Source of the DNA: Paludibacter sp. UBA5753
Lineage (GTDB): Bacteria > Bacteroidota > Bacteroidia > Bacteroidales > Paludibacteraceae
DNA length: 18,957 nucleotides
NCBI GenBank assembly: GCA_002427615.1
Contig: DIFH01000063.1
Location: forward strand, 1 to 18,957
Direction of reading: 5' to 3'
Within the stretch, counting starts at the first letter, position 1. Every line of letters begins with the position of its first letter. Under the pieces are notes generated by a model. It was not told where the DNA came from. It was given only the letters and a program-made list of their open reading frames with translations, and ran no database searches. Below, one piece after another: positions 5,409 through 12,760 of this stretch. The translations under genes were made by a program, and so were the position numbers.

Positions 5409-7559
5409 ATGAGAAAACACACCTTGTTATTCGTTGCTATGTTTATAAGCATTTTCAGCATGGCCGAAAATCTATTATCGCCCGACAATAATTTCCAGCT
5501 TAACTTCTATTTAAATGAAGCGGGTGAACCTGTATATGCGCTTACTTACAAAAACAAACCGGTTATAATACCTTCGAAACTGGGATTCGAACTACTCAAT
5601 GCGCCGGCATTAACAACTGGATTCACGACCCTGAAAGTTGAAACAAAAACATGCGACGAAACATGGAAACCGGTTTGGGGCGAAGTAAAAGAAATCCGCA
5701 ACAACTACAACGAATTATTGGTGGTTTTGGAACAAAAAGCCGAACAGCGCACCATGAAGATTCGTTTCCGTTTGTTTAACGACGGACTGGGTTTCCGTTA
5801 CGAATTCGATAAGCAACCAAACCTGAATTATTTCAGAATTGCCGACGAAAAAACCGAGTTTGCGCTTACCGGCGATCACAAAGCTTTCTGGATCCCAGGC
5901 GACTACGATACCAACGAATATGCTTATACAACGACAAAACTGTCGGAAGTGGATGCCTCGAAAGTTGACGGAACAGGAATCGGCACCCACGGTTTTTTTG
6001 CCAAAAATGCCGTGCAAAGTCCTTTAATGATGAAGACCAACGACGGACTTTACATCAATATTTTCGAAGCGGCTTTGGTAGATTATTCGGCTATGCAATT
6101 GCTGATTGACCAGAAAAACCTGATACTTACATCATCTCTCGTTCCCGATGCTGTAGGAACTAAAGCATATATGCAAACTCCGCAACACACCCCGTGGCGC
6201 ACTATTATTGTGAGCGACAAAGCTGCTGATATTCTGGCATCGAAAACTATTCTGAACCTGAACGAACCCAGTAAAATTACTGATCCAAGCTTTATCAAAC
6301 CTCAGAAATTCATCGGTATCTGGTGGGGAATGCACGTGCCGAACACCATGTCGTGGGATTATGCACACGCGCCCAATATCAAGTTGAAAGATACCGACTG
6401 GAATGCACTTACTCCCCTTCCGCAACATGGTGCAACAAACAAAAATGTGCGTCGCTATATCGATTTTGCAGCCGAGCATGGTTTTGCTGGTGTTTTGGTT
6501 GAAGGTTGGAACGTCGGTTGGGAAGATTGGTCAGGCAACTGGAAAGAAGAAGTGTTCGACTTTGTAACGCCTTATCCCGATTTTGATGTGAAAGCGCTGA
6601 ATGCTTATGCCGCTTCGAAAGGTGTAAAACTGATTATGCATCACGAAACTTCGGCTTCGGTAACCAATTACGAACGCAGGATAGACAAAGCCATTGAGTT
6701 TATGAAAGAAAACGGTTACAATGCAGTGAAAACCGGCTATGTAGGTTGGATTATTCCACGCGGTGAACGTCACGATGGACAATGGATGGTAAACCATTAC
6801 ATTCGTGTAGCCGAAAAAATGGCCGAAAACCGTATCATGTTGGATGCGCATGAACCGGTTCGGCCAACAGGTTTACATCGCACTTATCCTAACTGGCTGG
6901 CTTGCGAAGCTGCACGCGGTAACGAATTCAACGCCTGGAGTGCCGGCAATCCGCCCGAACATGAAACCATTTTGCCTTTTACCCGCTTAATGGGAGGTCC
7001 AATGGATTATACCCCCGGCATTTTTGAGATTAAAATGGATTACTATCAAAAAGGAAATACTAATCAGGTTCACACTACTTTAGCTAAACAGTTGGCCTTA
7101 TACATAACAATGTATAGCCCATTGCAAATGGCTGCCGACCTGCCCGAAAATTACGAAAAACGCTTAGATGCTTTCCAATTCATCAAAGATGTGGCTGTAG
7201 ATTGGGATGATACTAAATACCTTGAAGCCGAACCGGGCGACTACATAACCATCGCCCGCAAGCAAAAAAATTCCGACAACTGGTTTGTGGGCGGCATTAC
7301 CGACGAAAACGCCCGCAAAGCAATTATCCCGTTCAACTTTCTTGATGAAGGTGATTGGTATATAGCCACTATTTACGAAGATGGCAAAAATGCCGACTGG
7401 AAAGAAAATCCAATGGATTACAATATCCGCAAAGTACTTGTAAATAGCAAAAGTGTGTTGAAACAAAATCTTGCCAATGGAGGCGGTGTGGCTATCAGTC
7501 TGAAGAAAACTGCCAAAGCTGAAATGAAAAAATTGAAAAAATTGAAAAAAATCAAATGA
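5409..7559 (+). CDS. Secreted glycoside hydrolase family 97 alpha-glucosidase (SusB-like)
   Basis: A 716-residue enzyme of GH97. An N-terminal signal peptide (hydrophobic about 5-18, likely cut near Ala19) sends it to the periplasm. A beta-sandwich N-terminal domain (about 20-290) precedes the TIM barrel (about 300-600, starting near WWGMHVPNTMSWDYAH) and a C-terminal beta domain. The inverting SusB type is indicated by Glu413 in HHETSASVTNYE, Glu482 in DAHEPVRPTG and Glu506 in ARGNEF. With a constant offset of 26 they match SusB Glu439, Glu508 and Glu532; Glu500 and probably Glu170 match calcium ligands. It should hydrolyse alpha-glucosidic bonds in starch-derived oligosaccharides, although some GH97 enzymes are alpha-galactosidases; those are the retaining type that lacks the HHE glutamate. 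No susC/susD genes are adjacent. The C terminus ends in an odd lysine/leucine tail (about 706-716) encoded by an A-rich repeat. Confidence 0.94.
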   Translation: MRKHTLLFVAMFISIFSMAENLLSPDNNFQLNFYLNEAGEPVYALTYKNKPVIIPSKLGFELLNAPALTTGFTTLKVETKTCDETWKPVWGEVKEIRNNYNELLVVLEQKAEQRTMKIRFRLFNDGLGFRYEFDKQPNLNYFRIADEKTEFALTGDHKAFWIPGDYDTNEYAYTTTKLSEVDASKVDGTGIGTHGFFAKNAVQSPLMMKTNDGLYINIFEAALVDYSAMQLLIDQKNLILTSSLVPDAVGTKAYMQTPQHTPWRTIIVSDKAADILASKTILNLNEPSKITDPSFIKPQKFIGIWWGMHVPNTMSWDYAHAPNIKLKDTDWNALTPLPQHGATNKNVRRYIDFAAEHGFAGVLVEGWNVGWEDWSGNWKEEVFDFVTPYPDFDVKALNAYAASKGVKLIMHHETSASVTNYERRIDKAIEFMKENGYNAVKTGYVGWIIPRGERHDGQWMVNHYIRVAEKMAENRIMLDAHEPVRPTGLHRTYPNWLACEAARGNEFNAWSAGNPPEHETILPFTRLMGGPMDYTPGIFEIKMDYYQKGNTNQVHTTLAKQLALYITMYSPLQMAADLPENYEKRLDAFQFIKDVAVDWDDTKYLEAEPGDYITIARKQKNSDNWFVGGITDENARKAIIPFNFLDEGDWYIATIYEDGKNADWKENPMDYNIRKVLVNSKSVLKQNLANGGGVAISLKKTAKAEMKKLKKLKKIK

Positions 7560-7668
7560 TTTGAACATTCGTGGAAGTATTGAGAAAGTAAAGGTTTGGC
7601 GATTGGTCTCGCGCACCAGGGGTCAACGACCAAAGGGAAATTAATTCCAATTCAGCATATTTAACGCT

Positions 7669-7771
7669 TGAAAGAAAACCCGGTGTTTGATAAGAAAACG
7701 TCAAGGTCAAGGAGCACGAAGCAGCGAAAACACGGAGTCCCGCCAAGGAGGGATGAGTAGTTTTTGCTGTG
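7669..7771 (+). repeat. Structured dispersed repeat, copy A (incomplete)
   Basis: About 90% identical over 100 bp to the copy at 9142-9242, by reading the two side by side. It keeps the left arm GTGTTTGATAAGAAAACGTCAA (7683-7704) and the inner stem GCAGCGAAAAC (7721-7731)/GTTTTTGCTGT (7760-7770). The right arm that closes copy B is missing. Its central small hairpin has decayed (CCCGCC AAGGA GGG). The right end abuts the truncated intron relic. Confidence 0.8.
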
Positions 7772-7789
7772 ATGCTGCGCCATAAAACA

Positions 7790-8212
7790 AATTTTGAACT
7801 AACTGCTCCTTAAATTAAAAGATTCAGACTTTCTTCTGTGTCGTTCCTACACAAAATACTATGTCCTCTGCTGACTTCTTGCAAAATATAAATATGCATC
7901 GCTGAACGTTCCGCACTATTGGCGCTTCTTACAAGACCTCTCGGGATAAGATACTAAACTTCCCCTGCATTCTGCCTGATTTACTCTTTAGAGTTACGGT
8001 TGGATTTCGGGCGTTCCCAATCCATGGCTCGGTTGCCCTCTCTTGTGAGCCTTTTATCAAATTTCTGTGCGTCTGAACTTCAGTTTTGCTTCTGGCTTCT
8101 TTCAGATTTGCAGTCGCCCACAACACCCTTGCCATTCGCTGATGTTTCCTATCAACCCTGCACAGGCAGGAACTTACATCCTGCCAACTTAATATCCTGC
8201 CCAATATACGAG
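7790..8212 (-). pseudogene. Probable 5' fragment of a group II intron (no reverse transcriptase)
   Basis: Read on the minus strand, this segment resembles the RNA region ahead of the maturase gene in Bacteroidetes group II introns. The stretches GTGCGGAACGTTCAGCGATGC (around 7900) and AAGTCAGCAGAGGACATAGTA (around 7870), and an AAGGAG ribosome-binding site near 7805-7815, are in the expected order before an intron-encoded protein. That protein is absent: the sequence passes directly into the dispersed repeat at 7771. The segment is richer in G+C than its neighbours. The assignment rests on recalled motifs, not on a search; I cannot place the 5' GTGYG boundary or folded domains V/VI. It could be another structured non-coding element. 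Confidence 0.5.
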
Positions 8213-8245
8213 TACGGCAGATTAACTCCGGGTTAATCTGCTGTA
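8213..8245. repeat. Strong 14-bp hairpin at the intron-relic boundary
   Basis: TACGGCAGATTAAC (8213-8226) pairs with GTTAATCTGCTGTA (8232-8245), with 13 of 14 positions complementary and a 5-nt loop. On the minus strand it immediately precedes the intron-like sequence. Some bacterial group II introns (class C) insert next to terminator-like hairpins, so this may be the insertion site. No T-run follows on either strand. Confidence 0.55.
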
Positions 8246-8283
8246 TTGTTGTAAAATGGTTCATTAATTTTCCGAATTATTAA

Positions 8284-8314
8284 TTGTCAATTATTAATTA
8301 TACTCGTATCTTTG
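8284..8314 (+). promoter_or_regulatory. truA promoter
   Basis: -33 box TTG (8284-8286), 20-bp spacer, -7 box TATCTTTG (8307-8314). The expected start falls about 5-8 nt after the -7 box, at 8319-8322, which is the truA start codon itself. The mRNA would therefore be leaderless or nearly so. Confidence 0.65.
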
Positions 8315-8318
8315 CAGC

Positions 8319-9095
8319 GTGAAAAAACGATACTTCATATATCTTTCGTACAAAGGAACTGCATATCACGGATGGCAGATACAACCTAACGGCATTTCGG
8401 TGCAGGAAGCGTTGTCAAAAGCATTATTCACGGTACTTCGGCACGAAATTGAAATTGTCGGAGCCGGACGAACCGATACGGGCGTACATGCCAAACTGAT
8501 GGTAGCACATTTCGATTTCGATGGCGAACTTCCGAAACTCACTGATTTTACAGCCAAACTAAACAGCCTGCTACCTCACGACATTGCCATTTCAAAAATC
8601 GTGGAAGTAAGGGCTAATGCACATGCACGATTCGATGCAATTTCCAGAAAATATGAATATCATGTAGTTACACATAAAAATGTTTTTAAAAACGAATATG
8701 CAGCCAGATTGAACGACAATATCGATTTTGGTAAAATGAATCAGGCGGCTGCAATGCTGAAAGAATATAGTGATTTCACCAGTTTCAGCAAACTCCACAC
8801 CGACGTAAAAACCAATAACTGCTTAATTACGCGCGCCGAATGGACTGAAAAAGATGACGAATGGATTTTCACCATCGAAGCCGACCGTTTTTTACGCAAT
8901 ATGGTTCGAGCCATCGTCGGCACATTATTGGAAGTTGGCCGGGACAAAATGACGATTGAAGAATTCCGGGAAGTAATTGAATCAAAAAACCGTTGTAAAG
9001 CAGGGACTTCCGTTCCGGCACAAGGTTTATACTTAGTTGACATTCAATATCCTGAAGAAATATTTCAAACCCCCAACCGGCAAATGGGATTTTAA
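8319..9095 (+). CDS. truA: tRNA pseudouridine(38-40) synthase
   Basis: A 258-residue enzyme that isomerises uridines 38, 39 and 40 in the anticodon arm of many tRNAs. The N terminus KRYFIYLSYKGTAYHGWQIQ is typical of Bacteroidales TruA. The catalytic motif GAGRTDTGVHA contains Asp53. The C-terminal half has FLRNMVRAIVGTLLEVG, also characteristic. Length is usual. Translation must start at the GTG at 8319, because the family N terminus begins here and no ATG lies upstream in frame near it. The promoter -7 box ends only 4 nt before this GTG, so initiation is probably leaderless. No operon partner is visible: 217 nt, including a dispersed repeat, separate it from the next gene. Confidence 0.95.
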   Translation: MKKRYFIYLSYKGTAYHGWQIQPNGISVQEALSKALFTVLRHEIEIVGAGRTDTGVHAKLMVAHFDFDGELPKLTDFTAKLNSLLPHDIAISKIVEVRANAHARFDAISRKYEYHVVTHKNVFKNEYAARLNDNIDFGKMNQAAAMLKEYSDFTSFSKLHTDVKTNNCLITRAEWTEKDDEWIFTIEADRFLRNMVRAIVGTLLEVGRDKMTIEEFREVIESKNRCKAGTSVPAQGLYLVDIQYPEEIFQTPNRQMGF

Positions 9096-9130
9096 TAAAA
9101 TGTAAATTAACAGTTTGATAAATTACTTAT

Positions 9131-9285
9131 AATTAGTGTCAGAAAGAAAACCCTGTGTTTGATAAGAAAACGTCAAGATCAAGGCTCACGAAGCAGCAAA
9201 AACACGGAGTCCCGCCTTGGCGGGATGAGTAGTTTTTGCTGCGAGTACAACGCAGAGATTGGCGTTTTCTTGCAAACACTAATTA
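9131..9285 (+). repeat. Structured dispersed repeat, copy B (complete, nested hairpins)
   Basis: Three concentric inverted repeats are visible. The outer arms are GTGTTTGATAAGAAAACGTCAA (9155-9176) and TTGGCGTTTTCTTGCAAACAC (9259-9279), complementary at most positions. The middle stem GCAGCAAAAAC (9193-9203)/GTTTTTGCTGC (9232-9242) is perfect over 11 bp. The inner hairpin CCCGCC TT GGCGGG (9211-9224) is perfect. An extra AATTAGTGT (9131-9139) pairs with ACACTAATT (9276-9284) at the edges. There is no coding capacity. It looks like a miniature palindromic element, and an incomplete relative lies at 7669-7771. It ends 28 bp before the transporter start, so it may affect that gene's expression. 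Confidence 0.8.
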
Positions 9286-9312
9286 CCAAACTCGTTTAAA
9301 TCGTAAATATAC

Positions 9313-10209
9313 ATGTGGTTAGTTCTTGGATTTTTATCTGCGTTGTTACTCGGAATATATGATGTAAGTAAAAAAGTTTCGTTGCAGGACAATGCGGTGA
9401 TTCCTGTATTGTTGACATCTATCTTATTTTCATCCACAATTTTGCTTCCTTTTTTACTGATTTCCAAGTTTCAACCAACACTGCTTGAAGGAACAGCGTT
9501 GTATGTTCCGACAGTTGATTTCAGAACCCATTTATTCCTGATACTGAAGGCTGTCATTGTACTTTCTTCATGGATTTTTGCTTATTTTGCCATGAAGCAT
9601 TTACCCATCACGCTTGCGTCACCCATCAAAGCGACTCAACCTGTTTGGGTAGTTCTGGGCGGGGTTTTAATATTTGGTGAAAAGTTGTCTGGATTTCAAA
9701 CAATCGGTGTTGTTATCACTTTGATTTCTTTTTTTATGTTTTCGTTTGCAGGGAAAAAGGAGGGTTTTTCAATCAGGTCAAACAAGTGGATTTGGTTTAT
9801 TATCATGGCCACCTTTATCGGCGCAATCAGCGGTTTATACGACAAATACCTGTTGGGCAGATTTGATCACATGGCTGTACAAACCTATTACACTTTTTAT
9901 CAAGCAATTATAATGGGAGTTATCACACTTTTTTTGTGGTATCCCACGCGGAAGAAAACCACTCCTTTTCAGTTCCGGTGGTCAATAGCGCTAATTTCAA
10001 TATTTCTGGTTTCGGCCGATTTTGCCTATTTTTATGCATTAACAATGCCTGAGTCTTTAATCTCAGTCGTTTCCACAGTTCGGCGGGCAGGGGTTATTGT
10101 TCCTTTCTTTTATGGAGTTTTCATTATGCACGATAAAAACCTAAAACTGAAAATTATTGATATGATTGGGGTGATTCTTGGGATGATTTTTCTATTTTTA
10201 GGTTCATAA
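9313..10209 (+). CDS. EamA/DMT-family membrane transporter
   Basis: A 298-residue integral membrane protein with about ten hydrophobic segments arranged as two five-helix repeats, the layout of drug/metabolite transporter (EamA, formerly DUF6) proteins. The first EamA repeat ends in a typical stretch: FAMKHLPITLASPIKATQPV, then VLIFGEKLSGFQTIGVVI. The second begins at about residue 158, after a charged loop KKEGFSIRSNK. Substrates in this family range from amino acids to metabolites and drugs and cannot be deduced here. No good TAnnTTTG promoter was found in the short space after the dispersed repeat, and no SD-like sequence precedes the ATG. Confidence 0.85.
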   Translation: MWLVLGFLSALLLGIYDVSKKVSLQDNAVIPVLLTSILFSSTILLPFLLISKFQPTLLEGTALYVPTVDFRTHLFLILKAVIVLSSWIFAYFAMKHLPITLASPIKATQPVWVVLGGVLIFGEKLSGFQTIGVVITLISFFMFSFAGKKEGFSIRSNKWIWFIIMATFIGAISGLYDKYLLGRFDHMAVQTYYTFYQAIIMGVITLFLWYPTRKKTTPFQFRWSIALISIFLVSADFAYFYALTMPESLISVVSTVRRAGVIVPFFYGVFIMHDKNLKLKIIDMIGVILGMIFLFLGS

Positions 10210-10306
10210 AATCTCAACAGACAATCACATAAAATGCTGAATATCTATTTTTTATCAAGATAAAATTATGCAATGGCAAACAAAAATAAAAAATCAGTGT
10301 AATTAA

Positions 10307-10338
10307 TTTGATTATTAGACGAAAAGTTTGTATTTTTG
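10307..10338 (+). promoter_or_regulatory. rpmE2 promoter
   Basis: -33 TTTG (10307-10310), 20-bp spacer, -7 TATTTTTG (10331-10338): a full consensus match, fitting a highly expressed ribosomal protein gene. Start near 10345 gives a leader of about 35 nt. Confidence 0.8.
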
Positions 10339-10379
10339 CAAGCCCAAATAGAAAAGTAGAAATAAATAAAAAATAAGAT

Positions 10380-10640
10380 ATGAAAAGCGGAATTCACCCA
10401 GAAAACTATCGCACCGTGGTATTTAAAGACATGTCGAATGGCGATACTTTTTTCTCACGTTCAACTGTAAACACCAAAGAAACTATCGATATTGACGGGG
10501 TAACTTATCCTATCGTTAAGATGGAAATTTCAAGTTCTTCACACCCTTTCTATACCGGCAAATCAAAATTGGTTGATACTGCAGGACGTGTTGACAAGTT
10601 TATGAACCGTTATGCAAAACGCATGGAAGGTAAAAAATAA
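10380..10640 (+). CDS. rpmE2: 50S ribosomal protein L31 type B (zinc-free)
   Basis: An 86-residue L31 protein, recognised by GIHPENYRTVVFKDMSNGDTF and, near the C terminus, SSSHPFYTGKSKLVDTAGRVDKF. It contains no cysteine at all, so it lacks the CxxC zinc-binding pairs of type A L31 and belongs to the type B, C-minus form. In many bacteria type B replaces the zinc form during zinc limitation. In Bacteroidetes it is often the only L31 and is expressed constitutively (family knowledge, not shown here). The consensus promoter and strong terminator make it a single-gene unit. I see no Zur-type palindrome between the promoter and the start. Confidence 0.97.
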   Translation: MKSGIHPENYRTVVFKDMSNGDTFFSRSTVNTKETIDIDGVTYPIVKMEISSSSHPFYTGKSKLVDTAGRVDKFMNRYAKRMEGKK

Positions 10641-10660
10641 CTTATAAACCAAATGTATTT

Positions 10661-10699
10661 AAAGCCCTGAACCAAATCGTTTCAGGGCTTTTTTTTTAT
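10661..10699 (+). terminator. rpmE2 terminator
   Basis: AAAGCCCTGAA (10661-10671) pairs perfectly with TTCAGGGCTTT (10681-10691), an 11-bp stem with a 9-nt loop, followed by a run of T residues. Confidence 0.92.
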
Positions 10700-10810
10700 T
10701 TTCCGGTTCTTTAATTTTCAATTTTCAAGTACGTTAGTTAAATCTATACACTTTCAGTGCAAGACTTTAGCTTCTACAAATCTCTTTATTCCTATGCAAA
10801 GAGAAAGAGA

Positions 10811-10887
10811 AAACTACGAATTATTTTTATTCGTATAATCAGTGAACCAACGGTGTAAGCGTGGCTAAATTCGTAGTTTGTTTTTTT
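10811..10887. repeat. 12-bp inverted repeat, dispersed-repeat relic
   Basis: AAACTACGAATT (10811-10822) and AATTCGTAGTTT (10868-10879) are perfect complements around a 45-nt loop that holds further ATTCGT-like pieces. A G and seven T residues follow. The ATTCGTAGTTT motif recalls a repetitive intergenic sequence seen in Bacteroidetes genomes (from memory). It may also serve as a weak second terminator. Confidence 0.5.
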
Positions 10888-11112
10888 AGTTTTTCTCATC
10901 GGCTTTTAGCCGAAAACTTTTGTAAATTTCATTCGCAATACAACCTATGGATTTCCTTCACAACAATATCAAACTTTAAGCGTTTAGCAATTACTCTGCT
11001 GAACGTTTATTATTTTTGAAAAAAAAATTAACAACCCGATGACCTTGAGTTAAAAACAAGTAATCTGTGGGCATACAACTGATTTTTTCATGCGTAAATC
11101 AATTAAAAAATC

Positions 11113-11120
11113 TATCTTTG
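11113..11120 (+). promoter_or_regulatory. -7 box of first outer-membrane protein gene
   Basis: TATCTTTG matches the -7 consensus; the -33 region is only T-rich (11083-11088). Transcription would start near 11126-11128. That argues against the ATG at 11128 as start codon unless the mRNA is leaderless, and favours the ATG at 11158. Confidence 0.5.
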
Positions 11121-11157
11121 TAACGAAATGAACGAAATCAAACATACATCCTATAAA

Positions 11158-11808
11158 ATGAGAAATTTCAGAAAGACCTGCTTGCTTCTTGCGGTTATTT
11201 TTGCTGTAACAATCGTACATGCACAAACTTATCGGCTTGAAGCAGGTTTCGTCAGTCCCAAACAACATGGCGACGGATTCAGCACAACCTACTTCAACGG
11301 AATCCGCTTAGGTGCAACTGCCGAATTTAACCTGAAGCACAACTTCAGTTTACTGACCGGAGCCTTGTATTCTGTGGTATATTCCAACAAAGTTCAGAAT
11401 TATTCTACTTCTGATTCGGTAATATACAAAACATTTGGACATTTTTTAGATATACCTTTGCGATTGACCTACACTTTACCAATCGCTAAAAATTTGAAGG
11501 TTTTTGCCTTCGCTGGACCTAATTTGAATATCGGATTAGCACAACAACAAAAGATTCAGGCAGATTTAAGTAACACATGGAGCGCATATACCGGAATTAC
11601 GTCGGTCAATTACGGCGATAATGACTTATATAAAAACGCATTGATCAGTCGCATCAACTTCCAAATGGGAGCCGGAGGCGGTGTGCAGTGGAAAAACTAT
11701 CAGTTAAAAGGCGGCTACGATTTCGGTATCAACAGCATTAATAAAATTGACACAAATAAAATATTGTACCAAAGTGGATGGTATGTATCATTAGTTTATC
11801 AGTTTTAA
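11158..11808 (+). CDS. Outer-membrane beta-barrel protein (paralogue 1)
   Basis: A 216-residue protein with a signal peptide of about 23 residues ending in VHAQ, then alternating hydrophobic/polar strands and a C-terminal phenylalanine (SLVYQF), as in eight-stranded outer-membrane barrels of the PorT/OMP_b-brl type. I start it at 11158 because this Met directly precedes a good signal peptide and leaves a normal leader. An in-frame ATG at 11128 would add ten polar residues. The segment HFLDIPLRLTYTLPIAKNL, then FAFAGPNLNIGLAQQ, is nearly repeated in the next gene. No ligand or enzyme motif is visible, so the function is unknown. Likely not a classic porin, given the small size. Confidence 0.85.
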   Translation: MRNFRKTCLLLAVIFAVTIVHAQTYRLEAGFVSPKQHGDGFSTTYFNGIRLGATAEFNLKHNFSLLTGALYSVVYSNKVQNYSTSDSVIYKTFGHFLDIPLRLTYTLPIAKNLKVFAFAGPNLNIGLAQQQKIQADLSNTWSAYTGITSVNYGDNDLYKNALISRINFQMGAGGGVQWKNYQLKGGYDFGINSINKIDTNKILYQSGWYVSLVYQF

Positions 11809-11910
11809 TTTTTTTTTTAATCCTCCCATTTCTACTCTTTCTTAAAGTACGGCAAAGTTTTTGTATAGTTATTCGATATACATAAAATCATTAACTACAA
11901 AAAAAACGTT

Positions 11911-12528
11911 ATGAAAAGAATTATGAGAAACGGATTATTGATCGCACTGGCGATTTTTTCAGTAAATGCTACTGCTCAATCGTTCGGCATTCAGGCCGGA
12001 TATATAAATTCAAAAGAATCTGGTTCCAATGAAATAAGCGGTTTCCAGGTTGGCCCAGCCGCCGAATTGTCGTTAAGCAACAACTTGTTAGCGCTACAAT
12101 ACGGCGTGTTATACAACTATTTAACGAAAACGGAATCAGGCGTTGTAGGCACGAACACCTACACAGGACATTTTGTCGACGTCCCTTTACGTTTGAAATT
12201 GGGGTTCCCTATTGACGAGAATATACAACTCTTTGCTTTCGGCGGGCCGAATTTCAATATCGGCTTAGCTCAACAAGTAAAAAATGTTTCCAATATTCTT
12301 GGTTCTGAGGTTATTACTACAATCGACCGTTATGCAATAGATGCCGACGATGATGCTGTAAATGACATTTCGCGTTTTGACCTTCAGTTAGGTATTGGCG
12401 GTGGCGTGCAATATCAAAATATCCAATTAAAAGTAGGCTACGATTGGGGATTACTCGATTTAGATCATAGAACTGATTATTTACTGAAGCGGAATCAATT
12501 GACGGCATCGGTTCTTTTCCGGTTCTAA
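11911..12528 (+). CDS. Outer-membrane beta-barrel protein (paralogue 2)
   Basis: A 205-residue relative of the upstream protein. It has a 23-residue signal peptide ending in ATAQ, the shared blocks HFVDVPLRLKLGFPIDENI and FAFGGPNFNIGLAQQ, a GGGVQYQNIQLKVGYDWG block, and the terminal FRF of outer-membrane barrels. The two genes lie 102 nt apart with no terminator between them and end at a shared hairpin terminator, so they are probably cotranscribed products of an old duplication. They differ most in the stretch between the GLAQQ block and the GGGVQ block, which probably forms surface loops. The ATG at 11926 is an alternative start. Confidence 0.85.
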   Translation: MKRIMRNGLLIALAIFSVNATAQSFGIQAGYINSKESGSNEISGFQVGPAAELSLSNNLLALQYGVLYNYLTKTESGVVGTNTYTGHFVDVPLRLKLGFPIDENIQLFAFGGPNFNIGLAQQVKNVSNILGSEVITTIDRYAIDADDDAVNDISRFDLQLGIGGGVQYQNIQLKVGYDWGLLDLDHRTDYLLKRNQLTASVLFRF

Positions 12529-12547
12529 AATGACTCCTTTTGAGATG

Positions 12548-12585
12548 AAAAAGCTATACACATTACTTTGTGTTTAGCTTTTTTT
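12548..12585 (+). terminator. Terminator of the outer-membrane protein pair
   Basis: AAAAAGCTATACACA (12548-12562) pairs with TGTGTTTAGCTTTTT (12569-12583), 14 of 15 positions complementary, with a 6-nt loop and a T-run. The A-rich left arm could let it work in both directions. Confidence 0.85.
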
Positions 12586-12629
12586 GTGAATATTATAAGT
12601 CATATATCTTTTCATCATATTATTATGCT

Positions 12630-12637
12630 TATTTTTG
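12630..12637 (+). promoter_or_regulatory. -7 box of murF
   Basis: TATTTTTG matches the -7 consensus; no convincing -33 TTTG is found 19-21 bp upstream. It would give a leader of about 115 nt, in which I see no clear structure. Confidence 0.45.
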
Positions 12638-12760
12638 CAGATAAAACAAATTGTGATTATAAAAATAATCCAAAGAATTTTTAATTATTAATATCGATGC
12701 CGACAAATTATAAGTTTTTGCAATCGGTATAATTCTCTCAAAATGTCGATTGTATAAAAA

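Larger units (their letters stand above)
7560..8318. other. Gene-free region with repeat and intron relic
   Basis: No functional protein gene is supported. 7560-7668 shows nothing recognisable apart from a short GGTC/GACC hairpin. 7669-7771 is an incomplete copy of a structured dispersed repeat. About 7790-8212 looks like a minus-strand group II intron fragment. 8213-8245 is a strong hairpin, and 8284-8314 is the truA promoter. Open frames of 78 codons (+, 8000-8236) and 111 codons (-, 7929-8264) fall within the intron-like RNA and are not thought to be real proteins. Confidence 0.6.
10641..11127. other. Intergenic region with inverted repeats
   Basis: No gene is supported. After the rpmE2 terminator come a 12-bp inverted repeat (10811-10879), a small hairpin CGGCT/AGCCG (10900-10912) flanked by AGTTTT/AAAACT, AT-rich sequence, and the -7 box of the next gene at 11113-11120. 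Confidence 0.6.

Noticed and set aside
7929..8264. 111-codon minus-strand frame and 78-codon plus-strand frame
   Set aside because: They lie within the presumed intron RNA and look like translated structured RNA, not conserved proteins.
11128..11157. Upstream ATG for the first outer-membrane protein
   Set aside because: It coincides with the predicted transcription start and adds polar residues before a complete signal peptide starting at 11158.
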